Positions 16,336 through 24,808 of a stretch of 63,968 bases of DNA are shown here, piece by piece (positions within the stretch are counted from its first letter, which is position 1; every line of letters starts with the position of its first letter). The translations under genes were made by a program, and so were the position numbers. The notes under the pieces were generated by a model. It made no database searches. It was not told the DNA's origin and saw only the letters and a list, made by a program, of their open reading frames with translations. The DNA is from Deltaproteobacteria bacterium Ga0077550 (GTDB lineage Bacteria > Myxococcota_A > Polyangia > Nannocystales > Nannocystaceae): positions 1 to 63,968 of the forward strand of contig LNFB01000305.1 of the NCBI GenBank assembly GCA_001464385.1, written 5' to 3'.

Positions 16336-16798
16336 CGGGGCTCGCCGCGACCTCGACCCCGTGCTCGCGCAGCGTCTCGTCGACGAGCTGCGCGACCTGG
16401 CCGACGACGGCGGTGCAGAAGCCGTGGCGCGCAGGGCCGGTGAACTCGCCCCACGGTGCGGTCATGTCGTTGCACACCAAGCTGTCGACGCCGCCGCGAT
16501 CGAGCTCGGTCCGCACCCGCGCGAGGTAGCGAGCCATGGCCGCGCGCAGCTCGGGCGTCACCTTGCCGGTGGGATCGGGATCGCCGAGCAGCTCGCCGAG
16601 CAGCAGCTGCCCCGCGACGATCGCCCCGCACGTCCCCTCGCCGGTGATGCCGCCCCGCCGCAGGCTCTGGTAGGCGGCGCTGGGCCGACCGAACGCCTCG
16701 GCCAGGGCGATGCCGCACGACCGATGCGGCGTGCGGACGCCCTCGTACAGCACCAGCGCCTTGCTGCGGAGCGGACCTGTGGCCATCGGCGCGGACAT
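16295..16798 (-). CDS. C_GCAxxG_C_C-type putative redox protein
   Basis: 167 residues from ATG 16798 (an in-frame TTG at 16834 is less likely). The spaced cysteines SCGIALAEAFG, GTCGAIVAGQLLLG, LVCND and HGFCTAVV, together with a Gly-rich turn RRGGITGEGTCGA, match the C_GCAxxG_C_C family, small helical proteins assumed to be redox-active or metal-binding. No signal peptide is seen, so it is probably cytosolic. It is convergent to prfH with a 41-bp coding overlap. No functional link to the RNA-repair operon is evident. Confidence 0.7.
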   Translation of the reverse strand: MSAPMATGPLRSKALVLYEGVRTPHRSCGIALAEAFGRPSAAYQSLRRGGITGEGTCGAIVAGQLLLGELLGDPDPTGKVTPELRAAMARYLARVRTELDRGGVDSLVCNDMTAPWGEFTGPARHGFCTAVVGQVAQLVDETLREHGVEVAASPVTLSDGAVFDPNR

Positions 16799-16850
16799 GC
16801 GGGCAGTGTGGGGTACGAGCCCGTGGTCGGGCAAGCGCGCCAGGAATGGC

Positions 16851-17756
16851 TCACGCCTTCGAGAAGAGCTCGTCGCGCGCCGTCGTACAGATCGCGCTCA
16901 CGGCGGGGTGGGCGATCCGCCGCTGCACCGTGATCGCATAGAAGCGCTCGACGACCTCGTCGGTGCGACCGATGACGGCCACGTCGTACTGCCGCCGGAT
17001 CTCGGCCTCGATCGCGGTGGGCCCGACGAACACGCCGCGGCCGGCCTGGCCGAACGCCTTGACCAGCGCGCTGTCGTCGAACTCCGCGACCACGTGCGGC
17101 GCGACGCCCTGGCGCGACAACCACCGCTCGAGGTCGCGGCGCAGCAGGCTGCCCGGCATCGGCCACAGCATCGGCGCACCATCGAGGCTCGCCGGGAAGC
17201 CGCGGCGCAGCTTGTTGGCCAGGGTCGCCACCGCGAAGAAGGTGGTGCCGCTGGTGCCGAGCGGGTGGTTGAACGCGCGGACGTTGCTCTCCGTCGCGAT
17301 CGGGGCGTCGGACAGGACCACGTCGAGCTCATGGTTGGCGAGGCGCGGCAGCAGCTGCGAGAGTCGGTCCTCGAAGATGTGCACCGTCACCGGCGGCGTC
17401 GCGTCGAGCGCGGGCTCGAGCAGCCGGTACGCGACCAGCTTGGGCACGACGAAGGTCAGCCCGACGTTGACCGCGACCGCGCGGCCGACCGGACGCTGAC
17501 GCACCGCCTCGAGCAGCTCGCGCCCGAGACCGAAGATCTCGTCGGCGTAGCGGAAGACCACCCGACCCGAGTCCGTGAGCGTCAGCCGCCGATGGGCCCG
17601 CACGAACAGCGGCGCGCCGAGGGCCTCCTCGAGCGCCCGGATCTGGGTGCTGATCGTCGGCTGTGCCAGGCGCAGCGACTTCGACGCCGCGGCGATGCTC
17701 CCCTCGCGCGCGACCGTCCAGAAATAGAACAGGTGGTGGTAGTTCAGCCATTGCAT
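16851..17756 (-). CDS. LysR-family regulator, NhaR-like
   Basis: 301 residues. The N-terminal HTH has the NhaR-like opening WLNYHHLFYFWTVAREGSI, then SLRLAQPTISTQIRALEEALG; the remainder is a type 2 periplasmic-binding effector domain. NhaR in enterobacteria controls sodium/proton antiport and surface polysaccharide genes. Here it is divergent from the exporter operon starting at 17854, and a LysR-type box lies between them, so control of that operon is plausible. The effector is unknown. Confidence 0.88.
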   Translation of the reverse strand: MQWLNYHHLFYFWTVAREGSIAAASKSLRLAQPTISTQIRALEEALGAPLFVRAHRRLTLTDSGRVVFRYADEIFGLGRELLEAVRQRPVGRAVAVNVGLTFVVPKLVAYRLLEPALDATPPVTVHIFEDRLSQLLPRLANHELDVVLSDAPIATESNVRAFNHPLGTSGTTFFAVATLANKLRRGFPASLDGAPMLWPMPGSLLRRDLERWLSRQGVAPHVVAEFDDSALVKAFGQAGRGVFVGPTAIEAEIRRQYDVAVIGRTDEVVERFYAITVQRRIAHPAVSAICTTARDELFSKA

Positions 17757-17767
17757 CGGCGAGAATC

Positions 17768-17784
17768 GTTAGCGACAATCTAAC
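17768..17784. promoter_or_regulatory. LysR-type box between the regulator and exporter operon
   Basis: GTTAG-CGACAAT-CTAAC is a perfect 5-bp inverted repeat with a 7-base spacer (total 17), of the T-N11-A kind bound by LysR regulators. It is 12 bp upstream of the regulator's start and 70 bp upstream of the operon's first gene, the normal place for divergent control. Confidence 0.55.
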
Positions 17785-17853
17785 CGGGATCTCTTGATTA
17801 TCTACTGGAACGAAGCGTTTTCCCGGCCACACTCCCTGCGAGACGGAGTGACC

Positions 17854-18162
17854 ATGCGATTCGAGATCCGGTGGAAGACCGGGCTCGATCCTGCGCTGGT
17901 CGCGATGGCCCGATCGCGCCTGACCCTGGGTCTGGCGCGGCTGTCCCATCGCGTGCGCAAGATCGTGCTCTGGCGGGAGTTGCGGGCGGAGCTCGGCGTC
18001 GAGGCGCCGCACTGGGTCGTGCGCGTCGAGTTCGACGACGGGCACCACCTCGTGGTCACCACCCCGGACCCCGGCGCCGAGCCCGAGGCGGCGGGCCACG
18101 TGGGGGACCGGGTCGCGCGCGCCGTCGACCGTGACCTCCTCCTGCCGGGGGCGGTGCGATGA
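17854..18162 (+). CDS. Small HPF/RaiA-like protein (putative)
   Basis: 102 residues. ATG 17854 follows GGAG at 17845-17848 and is preferred to TTG 17794 in the same frame. The layout MRFEIRWKTGL...ARSRLTLGLARLSHRVRKIVLW...WVVRVEFDDGHHLVVTTPD...VGDRVARAVDRDL resembles the beta-alpha-beta3-alpha fold of hibernation factor HPF/RaiA: an amphipathic first helix, central strands, and a C-terminal helix. The resemblance is by pattern only and the basic rRNA-contacting residues are partly absent. It is coupled by ATGA to the ABC exporter gene, an unexpected partner. Confidence 0.5.
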   Translation: MRFEIRWKTGLDPALVAMARSRLTLGLARLSHRVRKIVLWRELRAELGVEAPHWVVRVEFDDGHHLVVTTPDPGAEPEAAGHVGDRVARAVDRDLLLPGAVR

Positions 18163-20270
18163 ACGCGGAGCTCGCGACGACGGCCGCGACCGTGCGCCCC
18201 ACCGATGCGGCGGCCGCGGTGGCCTCCGCGGCCGCGCGCCTCGGCGTCCCGTTCGATGCCCTCGACGTGGCGTCGGCCCTCGGCGCCCATCCCCTGCCGA
18301 TCGGCGGCGACGGGCGCTGCCCCGCCCTCGACCGCGCCGTCGGTGCCCTGGGTCTCGAGGCCCGCTGGGTCGAGCTCGTCCCCGGGCACACGCACGCGGT
18401 GTGGATCGCGGTCGCTCCGGGGAGCAACGCGATCGTGGTCGTCACGCGCCGGCTCGGCCGTCGCTACGAGGTGACCGTCTTCGAGGCCGGCACGCACACC
18501 CGGATGCGGGTGAGCGCGGCCAAGCTCGCCGCGATGCTCGGTCGTCCGCCGGGCGCGACGGTGCCGGCGCTCGTGGTCGCGGTCGAGCAGGCGCTGGGCG
18601 AGCTGCACGACGCGACCGGCAAGCTGCGGCCGTGGCCCCGGGTGCGACGCCTGCTCCGCATCGAACGCGAGGACGTGTGGGTCAGCATCGTGTACGGGCT
18701 CGCGATCGGCGTGCTCTCGCTGATGCTCCCCGTCGCGGTGCAGGCGCTGGTGACCACGGTGGCGTTCGGCTCGGTGATGCAGCCGCTCGTCGTGCTGACC
18801 CTGCTGTTCGCGCTGGCCGCCGGGGCCGCCGGCGTGCTCCGTCTGATGCGGGCGTGGGTGGTCGAAATCATCCAGGAGCGGATCTTCGGCCGCGCCGTCG
18901 CCGATGTGGCGCGCCGACTCGCGGGCATGCCGTTCTCGGTGCTCGACCGCGTGCACGTGCCCGATCTCATCAACCGCTTCTTCGAGGTGCCGACGATCCA
19001 GAAGGCCGTCGCGACGCTGCTCGTCACCGGCGTCGGCCTGGTGCTGCAGACACTGCTCGGCCTGGCGTTGCTGGCCTTCTACCACCCGCTGCTGCTGGCG
19101 TTCGCGCTGGTGCTGGTGATCCTGCTCGCGGTCGTGGTCTTCGTGATGGGCCGCGGCGCGGTCGACAGCGCGCTCGACGAGTCGAAGGCCAAGTACCAGG
19201 CGGTCGGCTGGCTCGAGCACTTGGCGCGGATCCCCTCGGCGTTCAAGTCGGGCAGCGGCCGCGCGCTGGCCCTCGGTCGCGCCGACCAAACCGTGCGCCA
19301 CTACTTCGACGCGCGCCGCCGACACTTCCGCAAGCTGCTGCTCCAGAGCGGAGGCGGCGTGGCACTGGCGGTCGTCGGCACGACCGCGCTGCTCGGCCTC
19401 GGCGGCGTCCTCGTCCTGCGCAACCAGCTGACGCTCGGGCAGCTCGTCGCGGCCGAGCTCGTGGTCGCGACGCTCTCGGCGGCGTTCCTCGAGCTGGGCA
19501 AGCAGCTCGAGACGGTCTACGACCTCGTGCAGGCCACGACCAAGCTCGGCATGCTCGTGGATCTGCCGGCCGAGCGCTGCGGCGGCGAGCCGGTGCGCCC
19601 CGGCGGCCCGTTCGAGGTGCGCTGCCACGATCTCGGCTTCTCCCACGGCAGCAACGCGGTGATCCGGCGGTGCGGCCTGCACGTGCCCGCGGCGGCGAAG
19701 GTGGCGATCGAGGGCTCCGGCGGCGCCGGCAAGTCGACGCTGCTCGACGTCCTCTCGACCCTGCGTGCGCCCACGGCGGGCAACCTCGAGCTCGACGGAT
19801 CCGACGTCCGCCTGCTCGACCTCCGGGAGCTACGCGAGTCGGTCGTGCTCGTGCGCGGCGCCGAGTTCATCGACGGACCGCTGCTCGCGAACCTCCGGCT
19901 GCTGCGACAAGAGGCGCCGCTGTTCGAGGTCGAGCGCGTCGTGGAGTGCGTGGGCTTGGGATCCGCGATCCGCCGCCTCGCGCAGGGCCTCGCGACGCCC
20001 CTGCAGCCCAGCGGCGCGCCGCTCTCGTCCACGCAGCAGCGCCGCCTCGCGCTCGCGCGGGCCCTGCTCGCGCGGCCCCGGTTGTTGCTGCTCGACGGAG
20101 CGCTCGACGAGCTCGGCCTGGCCGACGCCGAGCGCGACGCGGTGCTCGATCACGTGCTCGGCCCCGGGGCGCCGTGGACCGCGGTCGTCGTCACCCGCGA
20201 CCCCGAGGTCGCGCGCCGCTGCAGCCAGACTTTCCGACTCGTCGACGGAGAACTGCGGAGCCAGCCATGA
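18159..20270 (+). CDS. Type I secretion ABC exporter with degenerate ATPase and C39-like N-domain
   Basis: 703 residues. Residues 1-150 resemble a C39-peptidase-like domain without its catalytic Cys (ALDRAVGALGLEARWVEL). About 170-450 is a six-helix ABC exporter membrane domain. The nucleotide-binding domain starts near 490: Walker A GSGGAGKST is intact, but the Q-loop Gln is replaced by Arg (VVLVRGAEF), the signature is LSSTQ instead of LSGGQ, Walker B is LLLLDGALDELG with Gly for catalytic Glu, and the switch His is Arg (VVVTRDPE). ATP may bind but hydrolysis should be poor. It is followed by HlyD and TolC genes, so it is the inner-membrane part of a tripartite exporter. Confidence 0.85.
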   Translation: MNAELATTAATVRPTDAAAAVASAAARLGVPFDALDVASALGAHPLPIGGDGRCPALDRAVGALGLEARWVELVPGHTHAVWIAVAPGSNAIVVVTRRLGRRYEVTVFEAGTHTRMRVSAAKLAAMLGRPPGATVPALVVAVEQALGELHDATGKLRPWPRVRRLLRIEREDVWVSIVYGLAIGVLSLMLPVAVQALVTTVAFGSVMQPLVVLTLLFALAAGAAGVLRLMRAWVVEIIQERIFGRAVADVARRLAGMPFSVLDRVHVPDLINRFFEVPTIQKAVATLLVTGVGLVLQTLLGLALLAFYHPLLLAFALVLVILLAVVVFVMGRGAVDSALDESKAKYQAVGWLEHLARIPSAFKSGSGRALALGRADQTVRHYFDARRRHFRKLLLQSGGGVALAVVGTTALLGLGGVLVLRNQLTLGQLVAAELVVATLSAAFLELGKQLETVYDLVQATTKLGMLVDLPAERCGGEPVRPGGPFEVRCHDLGFSHGSNAVIRRCGLHVPAAAKVAIEGSGGAGKSTLLDVLSTLRAPTAGNLELDGSDVRLLDLRELRESVVLVRGAEFIDGPLLANLRLLRQEAPLFEVERVVECVGLGSAIRRLAQGLATPLQPSGAPLSSTQQRRLALARALLARPRLLLLDGALDELGLADAERDAVLDHVLGPGAPWTAVVVTRDPEVARRCSQTFRLVDGELRSQP

Positions 20271-21670
20271 GTCACCCCGTCCTTCCGACCTCACCGACCC
20301 CCGCGCCCGCAGGGGCGCTCGACCTCGGCTTCGAGATGAACCCCGCCGGTCGCGCCCTGCGACTGACCGGGCGCCTGCTCGGGCTGCTGTTCCTCGCCTT
20401 CGTCGCGGCGCTGGTGTTCACGCCGTGGCAGCAGTCGGTCACGGGCCACGGACGCGTCATCGCCTACGCGCCGCTCGAGCGCCAGCAGTCGATCGAGGCC
20501 CCGATCGCGGGGCGCGTCGTCGAGTGGCACGTCGACGAGGGCGAGCACGTGCAGGAGGGCCAGCTGCTCGCGGTGATCTCCGACAACGATCCCGAGCTCA
20601 TCGATCGCCTCGAGCGGGCGCGGTCATCGACGGAGTCGCGGCTCGACACGGCGAAGGATGGCGTGAACGTGGTCCTGCAGCAGATCGTCGCCCTCGAGGC
20701 GGCCCAATCCGCGGCGCTGTCTGCCGCGGCCAGCCGCATCGACATGGGCCTCGATCGCCTCGCCGGCGCCGAGCAGGCCCGGGACGCGGCCGTCGCCGGC
20801 AAGCGGGCCGCCGATCTCAACCTCGCCCGACAGCGCTCGCTGGCCGAGGGCGGCCTGACCTCGACGCGGAACCTCGAGCTCGCCGAGCTCGCAGCCGAGA
20901 CCGCCGACGCCGATCTCGAGCGGGCCCGCGCGACCCTGCGCGCTGCCGAGGGCGAGGTCCGGGCGCTCCGGGCCGAGCGCCGCCGGATCGAGGCCGACAC
21001 CAACGCCGACATCGAGAAGGCCCGCTCGTCGCTGCAGTCGGTCAAGGGCGACGTCAACAAGTACGAGGCCGATCTCGCCGACCGCGAGGTCGAGGTCGCG
21101 CGTCAGCACACCATGCGGATCACGGCGCCGCGCTCGGGTGCGGTGCTGCGCCTGCTCGCCAAGCAGGGCGGCGAGTTCGTCAACGCCGGCGATCCGATCG
21201 TCATCCTCGTCCCCGAGACCGACGCCCGCGCGGTCGAGCTGTGGATCGACGGCAACGACGTGCCGTTGGTCGATCCCGGCCGCATCGTACGGCTGCAGTT
21301 CGAGGGCTGGCCCGCCGTGCAGTTCGTCGGCTGGCCGAGCGTCGCGATCGGCACGTTCGCCGCCGAGGTCGCCTTCGTCGACGCGACGGACGACGGCCAC
21401 GGCAAGTTCCGCGTGGTCGTCGTCCCGACCGGCGGCGACGGCGAGGACGAGCTCTGGCCCGACGGCCGGTTCCTGCGCCAGGGCGTGCAGGTCAACGGGT
21501 GGATCCTGCTCGATCAGGTGCGGCTGGGCTTCGAGCTGTGGCGGCTCTGGAACGGCTTCCCGCCGGCGATGCGCGACGGCCCCGCCGACGTGGAGACGCA
21601 GGGCGGCAAGGCCAAGGGCAAGGACAAGCCGAAGTCGGCGTCGAGCAAGGCCAAGAAGGGCGACGAGTGA
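20267..21670 (+). CDS. HlyD-family membrane fusion (adaptor) protein
   Basis: 467 residues. Membrane segment at about 35-53, first lipoyl half IEAPIAGRVVEWHVDEGEHV, a long heptad-rich coiled coil (about 100-290), second half ITAPRSGAVLRLLAKQGGEF, then beta-barrel and membrane-proximal domains. The C-terminus is a Lys/Ser-rich tail (KAKGKDKPKSASSKAKK). It links the ABC protein with the outer-membrane channel. The start overlaps the ABC gene stop (ATGA) and the stop shares one base with the TolC gene start. Confidence 0.9.
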   Translation: MSHPVLPTSPTPAPAGALDLGFEMNPAGRALRLTGRLLGLLFLAFVAALVFTPWQQSVTGHGRVIAYAPLERQQSIEAPIAGRVVEWHVDEGEHVQEGQLLAVISDNDPELIDRLERARSSTESRLDTAKDGVNVVLQQIVALEAAQSAALSAAASRIDMGLDRLAGAEQARDAAVAGKRAADLNLARQRSLAEGGLTSTRNLELAELAAETADADLERARATLRAAEGEVRALRAERRRIEADTNADIEKARSSLQSVKGDVNKYEADLADREVEVARQHTMRITAPRSGAVLRLLAKQGGEFVNAGDPIVILVPETDARAVELWIDGNDVPLVDPGRIVRLQFEGWPAVQFVGWPSVAIGTFAAEVAFVDATDDGHGKFRVVVVPTGGDGEDELWPDGRFLRQGVQVNGWILLDQVRLGFELWRLWNGFPPAMRDGPADVETQGGKAKGKDKPKSASSKAKKGDE

Positions 21671-23172
21671 TGGCGACGTCGTTCACCGCGGTTGTCGTGG
21701 GTCGGTGGCTCGTGGGCGGGTGGCTGGCGCTCGGCCCCGCAACGGAACCGGCCCCGACGACGGGCACGGTCGCGGAGGCCCCAGCGACCGCGACCGCCAC
21801 CGAGGAGGCGACCGCGACCGCGACCGTCGCGGCCGACACGCGCACCGTGCTCGAGCTCGACGGCGTGCTCGCGGCGACGCTGCGCGATCATCCACTGCTC
21901 GACGCCGCGAGCGCGACGAAGGAGGCCGCCGAGGGCCGCCATCTGTCGGCCCGGGGCGCGTTCGATCCGCGGCTGCGGGCGCGCGCCGCCGGCACGCCGC
22001 TCGGCTACTACCGCTACGGTGTCGTCGATACCGAGGTGCGCGCGCGGACGATCGCCCTGGGCATGGTCGCGTTCGCGGGCTGGCGCCTGGGTCGCGGCGA
22101 CATCCCCGTCTACGACGGCAAGCTCGCCACCACCGACGCGGGCGAGATCCGTGCGGGCATCGAGCTGCCGGTGCTGCGCGACGCCGCGATCGATGGGCCC
22201 CGCGCCCAGCGCAAGCGCACCGACGTCGAGGTCGACATCGCGACGCTCGAGCGCGAGGCCAAGGCGCTCGAGCTCTCGCGCGACGCCGCCATCGCGTACT
22301 GGGACTGGGTCGCCGCGCGTGGCCGCGCCGAGGTCCGCACCCGCCAGCTCCGGCTGGCGCAGGACCGCGACCTCGGGCTGCGCCGGCAGGCCGCCGAGGG
22401 CAACATCGCGGAGATCGAGCTGCTCGACAATGCGCGGGTGATCGCCACCCGCGAGGCGATCGTCGTGGGGGCCGAGCGCGACGCGACCGTGACCGCCCTG
22501 GCGTTGTCGCTGTACCTGCGTGACGGCATGGGCGAGCCGATCATCCCCGATGGCTTCGCCGCCCCGCACCTGGTGGTGTCGTCGATGCCGGCCGACCACG
22601 ATGTCCAGGCCGATGTCGCCGCGGCGCGCGACCGCCGACCCGACGTACGGATCGCGGGCGCCCGCCTCCGCATCGCCGCGATCGACGTGCGACTGGCCCG
22701 CAACAGCCGGCTCCCCGCGCTCGGCGTGCAGACGTACGCGGCCAAGGATCTCGGGGACGGACCCGACTCGCTGCGCCCCGCGGAGCTCGGGGTCGGCGTC
22801 GGCTTCGAGATCCCGATCCCGCTGCGCACGGCCCGGGGCGACCTCGCGGCCGCGCGCGCCGTGGAGCGCCGCATCGGCCACGAGCGGCGGTTCCTCCTCG
22901 AGCGCGTCGGCGTCGAGATCCGAGCGGCCCACGCCGACACCGTCGCGGCCCACCGCCGCGCCGAGATCGCGACGCGCCAGGCGAGCCTCGCCGAGCGCCT
23001 GGCCGAGGCCGAGCGCCAGCGCTTGGCCCTCGGCGACAGCACCGTGCTCGTGGTGAACCTCCGCGAGGAGGCCGCCGCCGACGCGGCCGCGGCGGCGATC
23101 GACGCGGTCGCGGAGTATCGCCGCGCGCACGCGCGCTACCGGGTCGCCACCGGCCGCACGCCCGCGGGGTAG
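21670..23172 (+). CDS. TolC-family outer membrane channel protein
   Basis: 500 residues. A short hydrophobic leader (VVVGRWLVGGWLALG) is followed by an Ala/Thr repeat linker (residues 27-55) and then the duplicated TolC/OEP helical arrangement: LELDGVLAATLRDHPLLDAASATK, IAYWDWVAARGRAEV, AARDRRPDVRIAGARLRIA and IPLRTARGDLAAARA. It provides the outer-membrane exit for the exporter. The start codon overlaps the HlyD stop as TGATG. No cargo gene (RTX repeats or double-glycine leader peptide) is recognisable nearby. Confidence 0.87.
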   Translation: MATSFTAVVVGRWLVGGWLALGPATEPAPTTGTVAEAPATATATEEATATATVAADTRTVLELDGVLAATLRDHPLLDAASATKEAAEGRHLSARGAFDPRLRARAAGTPLGYYRYGVVDTEVRARTIALGMVAFAGWRLGRGDIPVYDGKLATTDAGEIRAGIELPVLRDAAIDGPRAQRKRTDVEVDIATLEREAKALELSRDAAIAYWDWVAARGRAEVRTRQLRLAQDRDLGLRRQAAEGNIAEIELLDNARVIATREAIVVGAERDATVTALALSLYLRDGMGEPIIPDGFAAPHLVVSSMPADHDVQADVAAARDRRPDVRIAGARLRIAAIDVRLARNSRLPALGVQTYAAKDLGDGPDSLRPAELGVGVGFEIPIPLRTARGDLAAARAVERRIGHERRFLLERVGVEIRAAHADTVAAHRRAEIATRQASLAERLAEAERQRLALGDSTVLVVNLREEAAADAAAAAIDAVAEYRRAHARYRVATGRTPAG

Positions 23173-23194
23173 CGTCGACGCACCGTCGCAGCGC

Positions 23195-24808
23195 ATGATG
23201 GCGGTCGCGTCGATGACCGCCCCCGCGCATCGCCTCGTGCTGCCCATCGCGCTCGCGTGCGTCGGGTGTCGCGGTGGCGCGGCGACGGCCGAGCACGACG
23301 GCGCGACCTCCAACGACCCCTCGACGACGACCACCGCCGCCGTCGACACCGACGACGACCCCGGCGCGCCGAGCTGCGCGGTCGAGCCGCGCGATCCGGT
23401 GCGCCGCCTGTCGGCCTTCGAGTACGCCCGCGCCCTCGACGATCTCCTCGGCGTCACCGTCGACGAGACGAGGCTACCCGCATCCTCCACGTCGCCGATC
23501 TTCGCCACCGAGGACGCCGCGCTGGGCAGCTCGCCCGTGCTCGTCGACGGGCAGTTCGACGCGACGGTGCTCGCCGCCGACGTTGTGCTCGCGCGGCTCG
23601 ACACCGAAGGGGCGCAGGCGTTCCTCGGCTGCGACCCGGGCGACGCGACGTGCATCGACACGTGGCTCGGCGAGCTCGGCCGGCGGGCCTACCGACGGCC
23701 GCTCGACGACGACGCGCGAGCGCGCCTCCACGGCCTGTTCGACGAGATCGCCGCGGTCGACGGGATCGACGTCGCGATCGCGGGGACGGTGCAGGCGATG
23801 CTGCTGTCGCCGCGCTTCGGCTTCCACGTCGAGGAGGCCGCGCCCGACGGCGGCCCCGACGAGTGGGCGATCGCCTCGCGCCTGTCGTTCCTGCTGTGGG
23901 GGTCGATCCCCGACGATGATCTGCTCGACGCGGCCGAGCGGGGCGAGCTGCACGATCCCGAGGCGCGACGCGAGCACGCGCGGCGGCTGCTCGCCGATCC
24001 CCGCGCCGCGCTGCGCGTGGTCCGGACCTGGCGCGAGCTCCTCGACATCGACGCGCTCGCCTCCGCCGCGCCGATCGATCCCCGGTTCACGCCGACCCTG
24101 CGCGACGAGATGTTCGCCGAGTTCGACGCCTTCATCGCCACCACGGCGCTCGCCCACGGCGGCACGATCACCGACCTGCTGACGTCGCGCTGGGTCGACG
24201 CGGGGCCCGAGCTCGCGGCGCTCTACGGATCGACCGGCGACGCGCTGCCCCCCGAGCGCGTCGGCGTCCTGGGCCGCGCCGCCTTCCTCGGCGCGACCGC
24301 CCGCGGCGACGCGCCGTCGCCGATCCTCCGCGGCCTCGCGGTGCTCGACCGCCTCGCGTGCACCGCGATCGCCCCGCCGCCGCCCTCGGTGCCGGCGATC
24401 CCCGACCTCGACGCGGGCGGCACCAACCGCCAGCGCTTCGAGCAGCACACCGCCGACCCCGCCTGCGCGGGGTGTCACCAGCAGTTCGATCCGATCGGCT
24501 TCGCCCTCGAGCACTTCGACGCGATCGGGGCCCATCGCAACGTCGACGCCGGCCTGCCCATCGACGCCCGCGGCAGCGTGCTCGGCCTCGAGGTCGACGG
24601 GGCGGTGGAGCTCGCGACGACGCTCGCCGAGCACGACGTCGTCTGGGCCTGCGCGGTGACCCAGCAGCTGCGCGCGGCGATCGGCCACGCGCCGCGGACC
24701 GGCGAGGCCTGTGCCCGCGACGCGCTGGCGGAGAGCTTCCGCGCCGGCGACGGCGACCTCCAGGCGTTGCTCGTCGAGATCGCCGCGAGCGAGGTGATGA
24801 TCCGATGA
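23195..24808 (+). CDS. DUF1592/DUF1588-type lipoprotein with haem-c motif
   Basis: 537 residues. LPIALACVGC is a lipobox, then a Thr/Asp linker. The order matches planctomycete/myxobacterial DUF1587-1595-1592-1588-1585 proteins: RRLSAFEYARALDDLLG, LGRRAYRRPLDDDARARL, IASRLSFLLWGSIPDDDLLDAA, and RGLAVLDRLACTAIAPPPPSVP. Cys424-x2-Cys427-His428 (CAGCH) is a c-type haem site followed by QQFDPIGFALEHFDAIG. Function is unproven; these proteins occur with a DUF1552 or DUF1501 partner, and a DUF1552 gene overlaps its stop by 4 bp. Confidence 0.87.
   Translation: MMAVASMTAPAHRLVLPIALACVGCRGGAATAEHDGATSNDPSTTTTAAVDTDDDPGAPSCAVEPRDPVRRLSAFEYARALDDLLGVTVDETRLPASSTSPIFATEDAALGSSPVLVDGQFDATVLAADVVLARLDTEGAQAFLGCDPGDATCIDTWLGELGRRAYRRPLDDDARARLHGLFDEIAAVDGIDVAIAGTVQAMLLSPRFGFHVEEAAPDGGPDEWAIASRLSFLLWGSIPDDDLLDAAERGELHDPEARREHARRLLADPRAALRVVRTWRELLDIDALASAAPIDPRFTPTLRDEMFAEFDAFIATTALAHGGTITDLLTSRWVDAGPELAALYGSTGDALPPERVGVLGRAAFLGATARGDAPSPILRGLAVLDRLACTAIAPPPPSVPAIPDLDAGGTNRQRFEQHTADPACAGCHQQFDPIGFALEHFDAIGAHRNVDAGLPIDARGSVLGLEVDGAVELATTLAEHDVVWACAVTQQLRAAIGHAPRTGEACARDALAESFRAGDGDLQALLVEIAASEVMIR

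Noticed and set aside
17794..17853. N-terminal extension of the HPF-like protein from TTG 17794
   Set aside because: The ATG at 17854 has a GGAG ribosome site at good distance and matches the fold start; the extension covers promoter sequence.
18159..23172. Classical RTX or bacteriocin type I secretion locus
   Set aside because: No RTX nonapeptide repeats or double-glycine leader peptide is present nearby, the C39-like domain lacks its Cys and the ATPase is degenerate.
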